This document shows positions 53,676-62,699 of a DNA stretch of 64,000 nt, piece by piece (position 1 is the stretch's first letter; the number at the start of each line of letters is the position of its first letter). This stretch comes from Rhizobium sp. RU36D. GTDB lineage: Bacteria > Pseudomonadota > Alphaproteobacteria > Rhizobiales > Rhizobiaceae. The translations under genes were made by a program, and so were the position numbers. The notes under the pieces were generated by a model. It made no database searches, had not been told where the DNA came from, and worked only from the letters and a program-made list of their open reading frames with translations. The stretch is from assembly GCF_900176345.1 (NCBI RefSeq), contig NZ_FWXU01000026.1, positions 25,230-89,229 of the forward strand, written 5' to 3'.

Positions 53676-54515
53676 TTAACGGCTCCTGCCATGATTGTCC
53701 TGCCAGCGCAGGAACGGCGCCGAGATGAGGATCAAAACGGTATCGGTCGCTTTCCCGACCACCGCGAAGATCAGGATCGCCGCCATGATCTGATCCGGCT
53801 TGCCGAGTTGTTGGCCATCCACGAGCAGATAGCCCAGGCCCTCCGAGGCGCCCATGAATTCGGCGGCCACGACGAACATCCAGCCGAGGCCGAGACCCGA
53901 CCGCAAGGCCAGCACATATCCCGGCAGCACCGACGGCAGCAAAATCCTCCAGACCAGGGCTGGGCCGGACAGTCGAAACACCCGCCCGACTTCCACGATC
54001 CGGCGGTCGACGGCCGCCACGGCGCCGGAAACGCCGAGATACACCGGGAAGAAGACGCCGACGGCGATCAGGGCGATCTTCGACGTCTCGAAAATTCCAA
54101 ACCACAGGATGAACAGCGGAACCCAGGCAATGGACGGGATGGCACGCAGGGCCTGAAGACCGGGATCGATGAACCGGGAAAACGACTGGGAATAGCCCGT
54201 CAGGGGGCCCAGCAAAGTGCCGATGATCGAGCCCAGCACGAAGCCCACCAGCACCCGCCACAGCGTGATACCAATATGCGTGGAGAGATTGCCGTTGACG
54301 GCGAGGTCATAGACCGTTGCTGCGACACGAGACGGCGGGGGCGTGAGCCGCCCCCCGACGATGCCGGTCTGGACGAGACCCTCCCACAGCAACAAGAGAG
54401 CTATGGGCACGACGATCCCGACGGCGGGATGCGACACGAGGGAGGACCGGAGACCCCGGCCCCCCGCTTCGTTCAGCGTCGTTGGCTTTGACAGCGTCTG
54501 ATCCATCACGGCCAT
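53676..54515 (-). CDS. ssuC: Aliphatic sulfonate ABC transporter permease
   Basis: 279 aa, six membrane segments, with the SsuC signatures ALRAIPSIAWVPLFILWFGIFETSKIALIAVGVFFPVYL and GLGLGWMFVVAAEFMGASEGLGYLL. GGAGGAG sits 8 nt before the ATG. It is 21 bp downstream of ssuA. Confidence 0.94.
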   Translation of the reverse strand: MAVMDQTLSKPTTLNEAGGRGLRSSLVSHPAVGIVVPIALLLLWEGLVQTGIVGGRLTPPPSRVAATVYDLAVNGNLSTHIGITLWRVLVGFVLGSIIGTLLGPLTGYSQSFSRFIDPGLQALRAIPSIAWVPLFILWFGIFETSKIALIAVGVFFPVYLGVSGAVAAVDRRIVEVGRVFRLSGPALVWRILLPSVLPGYVLALRSGLGLGWMFVVAAEFMGASEGLGYLLVDGQQLGKPDQIMAAILIFAVVGKATDTVLILISAPFLRWQDNHGRSR

Positions 54516-54536
54516 GGCGGCAATCTCCTCCTGGGC

Positions 54537-55502
54537 TTACTGGCCGATCGAGGCGCTGAAGCTCGGATCGATCAATTGGCTCACGACACCCTTCACATCG
54601 ACATCAGCCTTGACGACGCCGGCAGCCTGCAATGCCAGGCCCGCCGCTTCGATCGTTTCGCGCTGCGCATCGCCGATGCGTGAATGCGTGAGTTCGGTGC
54701 GCTCCAGCTGGCGGGCAATCACGGTGTCCGGCAGCTTGGTCGCAGCGACCAGCGTCGCCTTGAGCGTGGCCGGCTCGGCCTGGGCCTTGGCACGCGCCTT
54801 TTCATAGGCAGCGATCACCGTCTTGACGGCCTCGGGGTGCTCCCTGGCGAACTCCTCGCGGACGTTGAGAATGCCCCAGCTATTGTTTGCGGGATTGCGG
54901 TGGAACAGGACGTCGCCATTCTCCAACTCAGCCGACGCCATCAGCGGGTCGAGGCCCGCCCAGGCGTCCACATCACCGCGCTGCAGCGCCAGCTTGCCAT
55001 CCGCATGCTGCAGCAGAACCAGCTTCACGTCCTTCTCGGCCAGCCCGGCATCGGCCAGCGCGCGCACGAGGAAGATATGCGGGTCGGTTCCGCGCGTCAC
55101 GGCGATCGACTTGCCCTTGAGGTCCTCGACCTTGCTGATGCCGGTATCCTTGCGGGTCACCAGCGCCGTCCATTCAGGACGGGAATAGACATAGATCGAC
55201 TTGATCGGATTGCCGTTGATACGGCCGATCAAGGCGGCGGCCCCAGCCGTCGAGCCGAAATCGAGCGATCCCGCATTCAGGAATTCAAGCGCCTTGTTGG
55301 AGCCTGCCGACTGAACCCAGGTGACCTTGACACCGTCCTTCTCGAGCTCCTTCTCCAGGATGCCGTCGTTCTTCAGGATCAGGCTGACGGGATTGTATGT
55401 CGCCCAATCGATCCGGATTTCGGTGAGGTCCGCTGCCTGGGTGCTGCCGGAAAATGCCAGGGCCAGAGCTGCCCCGAGAGCAGCGCGCAACAAGTTTTTC
55501 AT
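54537..55502 (-). CDS. ssuA: Aliphatic sulfonate ABC transporter substrate-binding protein
   Basis: 321 aa. Sec signal peptide MKNLLRAALGAALALAFSGS...AA, then IRIDWATYNPVSLILKNDG, VTWVQSAGSNKALEFLNAGSLDFGSTAGAAALIGRINGNPIK and GKSIAVTRGTDPHIFLVRAL, typical of SsuA-type proteins. It presents sulfonates to the SsuBC permease complex. First gene of the ssuACB unit. Confidence 0.94.
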   Translation of the reverse strand: MKNLLRAALGAALALAFSGSTQAADLTEIRIDWATYNPVSLILKNDGILEKELEKDGVKVTWVQSAGSNKALEFLNAGSLDFGSTAGAAALIGRINGNPIKSIYVYSRPEWTALVTRKDTGISKVEDLKGKSIAVTRGTDPHIFLVRALADAGLAEKDVKLVLLQHADGKLALQRGDVDAWAGLDPLMASAELENGDVLFHRNPANNSWGILNVREEFAREHPEAVKTVIAAYEKARAKAQAEPATLKATLVAATKLPDTVIARQLERTELTHSRIGDAQRETIEAAGLALQAAGVVKADVDVKGVVSQLIDPSFSASIGQ

Positions 55503-55529
55503 GGTATCCCTCCAATGATGATTATTAAA

Positions 55530-55547
55530 TCTACATTTTACATAGAA
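55530..55547 (-). promoter_or_regulatory. 18-bp sulfur-cluster motif upstream of ssuA
   Basis: Plus-strand sequence TCTACATTTTACATAGAA, 14/18 identical to the copy at 63823-63840, with TCTA and ATAGAA ends retained. It is 27 bp before the ssuA ATG, which would suit a repressor site. Confidence 0.6.
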
Positions 55548-55824
55548 TAATAAGCGGTATGGAATTCCAAATTTGCCGAGGCACGGAAAATAAAGCTCCG
55601 CGCATGGGCGTGACGCCGACTACAGCGTGCCCCAAACAGACAACGAGACAACGGAGGCCCTTGGCCGGGATCGGAAACCATCAACCGCGTCCGCCCGAGA
55701 TCCCGTTTGCCAGACGTCACGCCCGATGATGGATCGGCCAGATGATCAGCGGATTGCCGCGTTCTTTCAGGGCCTGTCTCGGTCGGGCCATTTTCCGCAT
55801 CATGTGCCAAAAAACTCCATTGGC

Positions 55825-55857
55825 GGGAATGACCTGTCTTTCTAATCGATAGGTCAT
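55825..55857 (+). promoter_or_regulatory. GACCTGTCTTTC block within a TGACCT/AGGTCA palindrome (TetR gene promoter)
   Basis: GGGAATGACCTGTCTTTC (55825-55842) shares its last 12 bases with the blocks upstream of the FecB-type and Dpp-type operons. Here it is part of a dyad, ATGACCT (55829-55835) and AGGTCAT (55851-55857), as expected for a TetR dimer site. The TetR gene starts 90 bp downstream. Confidence 0.6.
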
Positions 55858-55931
55858 CGGCTAGACGTTGCTCCTCGGGAGGAGGCAATCCTTGCCGACC
55901 GTGAAACAGGGCGTTCAAACGAAGCAATCCC

Positions 55932-56510
55932 ATGAAAGAAACCATTTCAGACCACATCCTGTCCGCCGCCAGCGGGCTGTTTTACCGCGAGGGCATACGG
56001 GCCGTGGGGATCGATCGCATTATCGATGAAGCGAAGATTGCCAAGGCGACCTTGTATCGTCACTTCCCGTCGAAGGATCACCTCGTGGCGTCCTATCTCC
56101 AGGACCGGCATGAACGCGTGATCCGTTCGCTGCATGAGGTCCTGGATACCGCCGAAAGCCCGAGAGACCAGATCAGGCTGATCTTCGAACGCCTCCACGA
56201 AAAGGCCGACAGTCCGGAATTTCGCGGCTGCGCTTTCGCCCTGGCGGTGGCCGAACACGGTGATTCCGAACGGGTCGTGACCGTGGCGCGCACCCACAAG
56301 AAGGTGGTGAGCGAGATCTTCCGCGCCATCGTCACCAGAGCAGGCATTGCGAAGGGCCAATTGGACGCCCATCTGGCCCTTCTCTACGAAGGCGCACTCG
56401 CAACCGTGGCCGTGGGGCGCGATCCGCAAGCCATCATCATCGCGCGTGATTGCGCGCTAACGGTCTTCGATGCATCCGTTGAAGCGGCCAACCAGGCGAG
56501 CAAGTCATGA
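55932..56510 (+). CDS. TetR-family transcriptional regulator
   Basis: 192 aa. The N-terminal HTH (ILSAASGLFYREGIRAVGIDRIIDEAKIAKATLYRHFPSKDHLVASYL) is a textbook TetR domain. The C-terminal domain carries RGCAFALAVAEHGD and a Cys residue that could sense thiol-reactive ligands. It overlaps the next gene by ATGA, and its own promoter carries a palindrome related to the operon blocks at 34140 and 57349, so autoregulation plus control of those operons is likely. Confidence 0.93.
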   Translation: MKETISDHILSAASGLFYREGIRAVGIDRIIDEAKIAKATLYRHFPSKDHLVASYLQDRHERVIRSLHEVLDTAESPRDQIRLIFERLHEKADSPEFRGCAFALAVAEHGDSERVVTVARTHKKVVSEIFRAIVTRAGIAKGQLDAHLALLYEGALATVAVGRDPQAIIIARDCALTVFDASVEAANQASKS

Positions 56511-57109
56511 GCAAGACGATCGACTACTTCTTCGGTGTTGGCTCGCCCTGGGCCTATATCGGGCTTGAACCGTTTGTGGCGCTCGCGTCGCAGCACCAGG
56601 CCGTCATCCGACCCTATGTCATCCCGGTGATCGAGGACAATGGCGGGATCTATTCCCGCAACAGGCCGCAGGCGCGCCGCGATTATTGGCTGAAAGACCT
56701 GAAGCGCTGCGCGGCGTTGCGCGGCAAGCCGCTGTCGTTTGAGAACCGCGCAGCCCTGTCAGACCCCTCGCCCGCCGGTTTCATGATCATTGCCGCGATT
56801 GAAGAGGGCGCAGACTGGGTCAAGCTGACGAGCCTGCTTCAGGATGCCTTCTGGGGCCGAGGCGAGGATATCGGGGCTGTCGAAATCCGCCAGGCGATCG
56901 CGGATGTCGCAGGTTTGGACGGCCAGGCGCTGGAACGGATCGCGCAGAGCGAGAGCATCCGTTCCGTCTGGAACAGCAATTACGACATAGCAAAATCGGC
57001 CGGGGTCTTCGGGCTTCCGACGTTCCGATATGAAGGCGAGTTGTATTGGGGCCAGGACAGCCTGCCCTTTCTTGAGCGTCATCTGAAGGGCGAGGCGCTG
57101 GTCGCCTGA
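56507..57109 (+). CDS. 2-hydroxychromene-2-carboxylate isomerase-like (DsbA/GST-kappa) protein
   Basis: 200 aa thioredoxin-fold protein of the HCCA isomerase/GST-kappa type. MSKTIDYFFGVGSPWAYIGLEPFVALASQHQ holds the conserved FGxxSPW(A)Y start; the C-terminal GVFGLPTFRYEGELYWGQDSLPFLERHL is the cis-Pro region. Such proteins use glutathione to isomerise ring compounds. Co-transcribed with the TetR gene. Confidence 0.9.
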   Translation: MSKTIDYFFGVGSPWAYIGLEPFVALASQHQAVIRPYVIPVIEDNGGIYSRNRPQARRDYWLKDLKRCAALRGKPLSFENRAALSDPSPAGFMIIAAIEEGADWVKLTSLLQDAFWGRGEDIGAVEIRQAIADVAGLDGQALERIAQSESIRSVWNSNYDIAKSAGVFGLPTFRYEGELYWGQDSLPFLERHLKGEALVA

Positions 57110-57163
57110 CCCATAAGCCCCGGGGTTGCGCAGGCCCGACGGGTCGAACCCACAGGACATGGC

Positions 57164-57191
57164 GTCCATCCCGGCCCGCACCGGGATGGAC
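57164..57191 (+). terminator. Perfect 11-bp hairpin after the TetR/isomerase operon
   Basis: GTCCATCCCGG-CCCGCA-CCGGGATGGAC. Stable stem-loop 55 bp after the isomerase stop, with no T-run, so a Rho-independent terminator is only probable. Confidence 0.5.
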
Positions 57192-57335
57192 GATGGCCGG
57201 GGGCAGGACGCCAAGGTCCTGTTGCCGAACCGGCAAAGCCGAAATTAGCTCCGCGGATTTACCCCATGCAACCGAGGGACATTTGCAGCCCTTGGCAAAC
57301 TTGATCCCTGACCCGCAGAAAAACGAACAAAATAA

Positions 57336-57396
57336 TCCATAAAAATAATAGAAAAAGAACAACCAGTCTTTCTCGTTTCGGTCCCTCTGCTACCCT
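57336..57396 (+). promoter_or_regulatory. Sulfur-cluster promoter of the Dpp-type operon
   Basis: TCCATAAAAATAATAGAA (57336-57353), running into TAGAAAAAGAACAACCAGTC (57349-57368) and TTTC, then a -10-like TACCCT at 57391-57396. This is the same architecture and spacing as at 34127-34188. The Dpp-type operon starts 84 bp after the block. Confidence 0.65.
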
Positions 57397-57455
57397 TGAA
57401 GTCGTGATCTGCCCCGCAAAACCGTGATTTGCCCGGCAACAGATAGGGACCGAAA

Positions 57456-59108
57456 ATGACCAACAGCTTCTTGAGATCCGCCTTGTCGAGGCGCCGCCTG
57501 CTGACCGCCGCCTCCGTGCTGACCCTGGCCGGCCTGCTGGCGACCACAGGCGTCAGCCCTGCCTTCAGCGCAGACAGCCCGCGCAATGGCGGCGACATCA
57601 TATTCCTGATCGACTCGCTTGGTCCGACCTGGATCCCCAACAACAGTTCGATCTCGAGCTTCCAGGGTCATATCTGGGGCCATGTGGCCGATAAACTTCT
57701 GTATGTGGATGCCGATGGCAAGGTCAGCCCCTGGATCGCCGAGCGCTGGGAGCAGAACGACAATGCCACCGAGTTCACGCTTCATTTGAAGAGCGGCGTG
57801 ACCTTCTCCGACGGCACACCGGTTGACGCGGCCGCCGTCGTTGCCAATCTCGACATCTGGTATGCCGGCCGAAAGAGCGACGGCATCAATCCCGTCGGCC
57901 TCTTTCCCAAGACCTATGACCGGGCCGAAGCCGTCGATCCAGCCACGGTGAAGGTGTTTTTCAAGAAGCCGACCCTCGGCTTCATCCCGACCCTCGGCTA
58001 TCACGGCTCGATCCTGATCTCGCCGAAGACTCTCGCGTCGCCGGCATCGGAACAGGCGAACCTGAGCAAGACGGCGGGTAGCGGCCCCTATGTGGTCGAG
58101 TCCTGGAAAGAGGGCGACTACGTCAAGCTCGTGAAGCGCAAGGACTACAACTGGGGGCCGCCGGCCGTTGGCCATACCGGCCCGGCCTTCATCGATAGCA
58201 TCACCTATAAGCTGGTATCGGAGCCGTCGCTGCGGGTTGCCTCGGTTCAATCGGGCCAGGCTGACGTCGCCTACAACGCATCCCCGCAGGAACTGGAATC
58301 GCTGAAATCCGAGGGCTTCACGATCGCCACGCCCCGTTATCTCGGTTTCGTCAACGGCTGGGCCGTAAACACCAAGCTCGCGCCCTACGACGACGTGAAG
58401 GTGCGCCAGGCGCTCCAGGCCGGCATCAACAGACAGGAAATCATCAACACGGTCTACACGCCCGACTGGAAGCCGGCGACCTCCTTCATTCAAAGCAACG
58501 TGCCCGGCGCAACCGATCAAAGCGCCCTGCTCGCCTATGATCCCGCCAAGGCCGAAAAACTTCTTGATGAAGCGGGCTGGGTGAAGGGGGCGGATGGCAT
58601 TCGCACCAAGGATGGCAAGCCGCTATCGCTGACGCTGCATTCCAACCCCTATCTCGCCACATCGCGGTCGGTGGACGAGCTTATCGCCCAGCAATTGGGC
58701 AAGCTCGGCTGGCAGGTCGAGATCCGCGCCTATGATGTCGTGACCTTCGGCGAGAAGGTGAAGTATGGCGGCCCGGCCGTCCCGGCCTATGAGGTGACCC
58801 GCAGCTTCATCGATGCCGGTACCGTCGCAAGCATCCTGACCAACGCCAATAACGGCGAAAACTGGTTTGCGCTGGACGAGCGGGACAGCAAGCTCAACGA
58901 GTTGCGCGACAAGATCGCCGGCGCCGGTTCCGGTGAAATCCGCAATCCCCTGCTCGATGAGCTGCAGAAATACGTCCTGGAACAGGGCTATTTCATCCCG
59001 CGCACCCAGATCGTCCAGCGCATCTATGTGCAGTCTCCGAAGGTCAAGGGCGAGACCTACAACGGCGTCGCCTATGCCAGCTACTACACGGCCACGAAAA
59101 GCGAGTGA
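57456..59108 (+). CDS. Dpp/Opp-type ABC transporter substrate-binding protein
   Basis: 550 aa SBP of family 5 (peptide/nickel type). The N terminus SRRRLLTAASVLTLAGLL shows a twin-Arg-like signal, then DSPRNGGDIIFLID. Core features include WAVNTKLAPYDDVKVRQALQAGINRQEI and, near the end, FALDERDSKLNELRDK. The ligand is unknown; co-transcription with a flavin monooxygenase suggests an organosulfur compound rather than peptides. First gene of a five-gene operon. Confidence 0.9.
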   Translation: MTNSFLRSALSRRRLLTAASVLTLAGLLATTGVSPAFSADSPRNGGDIIFLIDSLGPTWIPNNSSISSFQGHIWGHVADKLLYVDADGKVSPWIAERWEQNDNATEFTLHLKSGVTFSDGTPVDAAAVVANLDIWYAGRKSDGINPVGLFPKTYDRAEAVDPATVKVFFKKPTLGFIPTLGYHGSILISPKTLASPASEQANLSKTAGSGPYVVESWKEGDYVKLVKRKDYNWGPPAVGHTGPAFIDSITYKLVSEPSLRVASVQSGQADVAYNASPQELESLKSEGFTIATPRYLGFVNGWAVNTKLAPYDDVKVRQALQAGINRQEIINTVYTPDWKPATSFIQSNVPGATDQSALLAYDPAKAEKLLDEAGWVKGADGIRTKDGKPLSLTLHSNPYLATSRSVDELIAQQLGKLGWQVEIRAYDVVTFGEKVKYGGPAVPAYEVTRSFIDAGTVASILTNANNGENWFALDERDSKLNELRDKIAGAGSGEIRNPLLDELQKYVLEQGYFIPRTQIVQRIYVQSPKVKGETYNGVAYASYYTATKSE

Positions 59109-60154
59109 CCCATGCTGACCATGAAGGGGAAGAGGCGACCGCCGTGACCAAGGCCTATCTGAACTTCGCAGTGAAGCGGCTCATCCAGGCCGCCATCGTC
59201 ATCTTGCTGGCTTATGTCTTCACCTTCGTGGTCGTCAGCATCCTACCCGGAGACCCCATCACCAACGTCCTCCGTGATCCCCAGAACGGGTTCACGGAGG
59301 AGGAGATCGCCCAGATCATCGCCGCCCAAGGCCTGGACCGGCCGATCCTGGTCCAGCTCTGGACATCGCTGTCGAGCTTTCTGGTCGGCGATCTCGGCCT
59401 TTCCATGCGGTCGAGCCGACCGGTTGCAACGCTGATCGCCGAGGTTCTCCCCTCGACCTTGATCCTCGCCTCCGCCGGGCTGGCGGTTGCGCTGGTCCTG
59501 GCACTGGTGATCGCCTATGGCACCCAGTTTCTACCGAAACGCTATGGGCAGGGCCTGCTGCGCGCCTTCCCGTCCCTATTCCTGTCCGTCCCCAATTTCG
59601 TTATAGGGCTGGTGCTGATCCATCTCTTCGGTTTCCAGCTTGGCCTCTTCCGGGTCATCGAGCCGGATAGCGTCTGGGCCACCTTGTTTGCGGCGGTGGC
59701 GCTGGGAATTCCGATCTCGGCACAGATCGCCGAAGTGCTGATTGCAGCGCTCGATCATGAATCCGGGCAGGAATATGCCGCGGTCGCCCGCGCCCGTGGC
59801 CTCGGGCAGGCGCGGCTGTTCGCAACCCATCTCTTGAAGCCCGCATCGCTGCCGGTCGTCACCGTCATCGCGCTCACCATCGGCGAATTGCTCGGCGGCT
59901 CGCTGATCACGGAGACTGTCTTCGGTCGCACCGGCATCGGCAGCCTTGTGCAACGCTCGGTCGTCACCCAGGACCTGCCGGTCCTGCAGGCGGTCGTCTC
60001 GCTGGCAGCGGTGATCTTCGTGCTCGTCAATCTGATCGCCGATCTCACCTACCCGCTGCTTGACCCGCGGGTGAAACTTGTCGCTCCCGGCGAAGGCCGG
60101 ACGGCCACCGCGGCACTCGATGCGCCCGGCGCCCCACAGGCGGTGACCCCATGA
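59105..60154 (+). CDS. Dpp-type ABC transporter permease (DppB-like)
   Basis: 349 aa (GTG at 59105 overlapping the previous TGA). A second GTG at 59144, preceded by AGGGGAAGAGG, gives a 336-aa protein starting right before helix 1 and may be the true start. Family motifs: FVVVSILPGDPITNVLRDPQNGFTEEEI and the EAA loop YAAVARARGLGQARLFATHLLKPASLPVVTVIAL. About six membrane helices. Confidence 0.9.
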   Translation: MTHADHEGEEATAVTKAYLNFAVKRLIQAAIVILLAYVFTFVVVSILPGDPITNVLRDPQNGFTEEEIAQIIAAQGLDRPILVQLWTSLSSFLVGDLGLSMRSSRPVATLIAEVLPSTLILASAGLAVALVLALVIAYGTQFLPKRYGQGLLRAFPSLFLSVPNFVIGLVLIHLFGFQLGLFRVIEPDSVWATLFAAVALGIPISAQIAEVLIAALDHESGQEYAAVARARGLGQARLFATHLLKPASLPVVTVIALTIGELLGGSLITETVFGRTGIGSLVQRSVVTQDLPVLQAVVSLAAVIFVLVNLIADLTYPLLDPRVKLVAPGEGRTATAALDAPGAPQAVTP

Positions 60155-60996
60155 CCTTCACATTCTACTCACCCACCCGCAGTTCGGCGGTCGATAAGCT
60201 CGCCGCGCTGCGCCTGAGCCCAACAATCGTCCTTTCCATGGGCATCATTGCCTTGGTCCTCGGCTGGTCCGTCGCGCCGCAGCTTTTCACCGGCTACAGC
60301 CCCACCGTTGGTGTGCCAGCCCAGAAACTGCTCGGCCCAAGCACTGCTCACTGGTTCGGCACGGATCACCTCGGACGCGATCTCTATGCCCGCGTCGTCT
60401 ACGGCACGGCATCCTCGGTCGTCAGCGCCCTGATCGCGGTTGCGATCGGCGTCATCGGCGGCGGCATCATAGGGCTGCTGGCGGGTTTTCTCGGCGGCTG
60501 GGTCGATACGATATTCGCCCGTCTCGTCGATGTCCTGCTGGCGATCCCGAAATTCCTGCTGGCCGTCATCGTCGTGACCGCCATCGGCTTCGACACGACC
60601 AATGCGGCCATCGCCACCGGCATCTCGGCCGTCGCGATCTTTGCCCGGGTCATGCGCTCCGAAGTGATCAAGGTGCGGCAGGCAACCTTTGTCGAGGCCT
60701 CCTTTCTGTCCGGAAGGTCTCGCTGGCACATCCTGCTCAGCCATGTGCTGCCGAACGCCTCGCGCTCCGTCCTGCCGCTGGCCGTGCTGCAGTTCGGCGA
60801 TTCGATCCTGATCATCGCCAGCCTCGCCTTCCTCGGCTACGGCGACCCGCCGCCCGCATCGGACTGGGGACTGCTGATCTCGATCGGCAAGGACTACCTG
60901 AAATGGCCCTGGCTGGTCTACGCGCCCGCCTTCGTCACAATCGCGACCGTGCTCTCTGTGAACAGGATCAGCCGATGGCTACGCATGACAAACTGA
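60151..60996 (+). CDS. Dpp-type ABC transporter permease (DppC-like)
   Basis: 281 aa. LLGPSTAHWFGTDHLGRDLYARVVYGTASSV is the DppC-family start and VEASFLSGRSRWHILLSHVLPNASRSVLPLAVLQF the EAA loop. ATGA overlap with the preceding gene; its end overlaps the ATPase gene by 22 bp. Confidence 0.92.
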   Translation: MTFTFYSPTRSSAVDKLAALRLSPTIVLSMGIIALVLGWSVAPQLFTGYSPTVGVPAQKLLGPSTAHWFGTDHLGRDLYARVVYGTASSVVSALIAVAIGVIGGGIIGLLAGFLGGWVDTIFARLVDVLLAIPKFLLAVIVVTAIGFDTTNAAIATGISAVAIFARVMRSEVIKVRQATFVEASFLSGRSRWHILLSHVLPNASRSVLPLAVLQFGDSILIIASLAFLGYGDPPPASDWGLLISIGKDYLKWPWLVYAPAFVTIATVLSVNRISRWLRMTN

Positions 60997-62699
60997 ACGC
61001 ACCCTTCCCCTTCATCCGCGCCAATGCGAAGCCCAATGCCGCCCTGCTGAGGGTCGATGACCTCTCCGTCTTCTACGGACAGCAGCGGGTCGTCAGCGAT
61101 GTTTCCTTCGAGCTTGGCCGTGGCAAAAGCCTCGCCCTGATCGGGGAATCGGGCTCGGGAAAGTCCACGATTGCGCGCGCCGTGCTCCGGCTGCTACCGG
61201 ATGGCGGACGCGCCACCGGGCATATCGAGTTCGATGGCCGGGAGGTCCTTGGCCTGGCGGAACGACAGTTCCGTCCACTGCGGGGACGCGCCATCGGCTT
61301 CGTTCCGCAGGATCCCGGCAACGCGCTCAATCCCGTGCGCACGATCGGTGTCCAGGCGCTTGAAGCGGCGGCCCTGCTGACAGAAAGCGACAGACGTCTC
61401 CACAAGGCAATCGTGCTTGAGACATTTGCGCAGGTCGGACTCGACAATCCGCAGCGCGTCTACGACGCCTATCCGCATCAACTGTCGGGCGGCATGCTCC
61501 AGCGCGTGCTGATCGGTCTTGCCGTCCTGCCGCGACCGCGGCTTCTGGTCGCGGACGAGCCGACCTCGGCGCTCGATGTCACCATCCAGAAGAAAATCCT
61601 GGATCTGTTGTCGCGGCTTCAGCAGGAGCTCGACATCAGCCTGCTGCTCATCACCCATGACCTTGCCATCGCCGGGGAACGGGCGGATTCGATCGTCGTA
61701 CTGAAGGACGGCGCGGTGCAGGAAAAAAGTGTCACCGCATCCGTCTTTTCGTCACCGACCTCCGCCTATGCCCGAAAACTCCATGCCGATGTTCCGGCGT
61801 TGAACCCGGATCGCTATGCCGGATTGCGCGAGCCTGGCTTTCGGTCTCTTCATAAGGAGGCCGCCGCCCCACCCAAGATCGCGTTCACAGGCGTGACCAA
61901 GCATTTCACGGCTGGCGGCAGGGTGTTGACCGCTGTCGATGACGTGTCCTTCTCGGTGCAGCCCGGGACGACGCATGCCCTGGTCGGAGAATCGGGCTCT
62001 GGCAAGACCACCACGATCCGGCTGCTTCTAGGCCTCGAACAGCCGGATGCGGGCCATATCGCGATGGCCGGCGAACAAATGGGCGGTCGCTCCAAGACCG
62101 CGCTGCGATCGGTGTGGCGCCATCTGCAACTTGTGTATCAGAACCCGTTCACCTCGCTCGATCCGAGCTGGAAGGTGGAACATCTGGTGCGCGAACCGCT
62201 CGATCGGTTCAAGATCGGCACGAATGCCGAGCGGCAGGAAAAGGTGCGCGAAGCGCTCGCCAATGTCGGCTTGGGTGCACATCTCCTGTCGCGCAAGCCA
62301 GGCGCATTGTCCGGCGGCCAGCGGCAACGCGTGGCCATCGCCCGGGCGCTGGTGCTCAAGCCCGATATCATCGTCTTCGATGAACCGAAATCCGCCCTCG
62401 ACGTGACCGTGCAGGCGGAGATCGTGGAGGTGCTGCTGACACTGCAATCCAGGCTTGGCCTGACCTATGTCTTCGTCTCGCACGACCTCGCATTGGTCCG
62501 TCAGCTCGCACACACGGTGTCGGTGATGCAAAACGGACAGCTCGTGGAACAGGGAACGGTGCGCGAGCTCTTCGCCAACCCGCGCGAGACCTACACCAAG
62601 ACCCTTCTGGAATCGATCCCATCGGGCCTGCGCGAGCGCCCGCCGGTCCTGCAGCCGCAACAACAGCATCATCATTTGCAGAAGGAAAAAATCGCATGA
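60975..62699 (+). CDS. Fused two-domain Dpp-type ABC ATPase (DppDF)
   Basis: 574 aa with two complete nucleotide-binding domains in one chain. Domain 1: GESGSGKST, LSGGMLQRVLIGLAV, LLVADEPTSALD. Domain 2: GESGSGKTT, LSGGQRQRVAIARAL, IIVFDEPKSALD. The second Walker B is followed by PKSALD rather than PTSALD. Both halves look functional. The His-rich C-terminal tail (PQQQHHHLQKEK) is unusual. Coupled to the downstream monooxygenase (ATGA, 62696-62699). Confidence 0.93.
   Translation: MATHDKLNAPFPFIRANAKPNAALLRVDDLSVFYGQQRVVSDVSFELGRGKSLALIGESGSGKSTIARAVLRLLPDGGRATGHIEFDGREVLGLAERQFRPLRGRAIGFVPQDPGNALNPVRTIGVQALEAAALLTESDRRLHKAIVLETFAQVGLDNPQRVYDAYPHQLSGGMLQRVLIGLAVLPRPRLLVADEPTSALDVTIQKKILDLLSRLQQELDISLLLITHDLAIAGERADSIVVLKDGAVQEKSVTASVFSSPTSAYARKLHADVPALNPDRYAGLREPGFRSLHKEAAAPPKIAFTGVTKHFTAGGRVLTAVDDVSFSVQPGTTHALVGESGSGKTTTIRLLLGLEQPDAGHIAMAGEQMGGRSKTALRSVWRHLQLVYQNPFTSLDPSWKVEHLVREPLDRFKIGTNAERQEKVREALANVGLGAHLLSRKPGALSGGQRQRVAIARALVLKPDIIVFDEPKSALDVTVQAEIVEVLLTLQSRLGLTYVFVSHDLALVRQLAHTVSVMQNGQLVEQGTVRELFANPRETYTKTLLESIPSGLRERPPVLQPQQQHHHLQKEKIA

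Noticed and set aside
57299..57335. Possible riboswitch (SAM or TPP type) before the Dpp-type operon
   Set aside because: The leader is short and carries none of the conserved core sequences; the promoter motif explains the conservation better.
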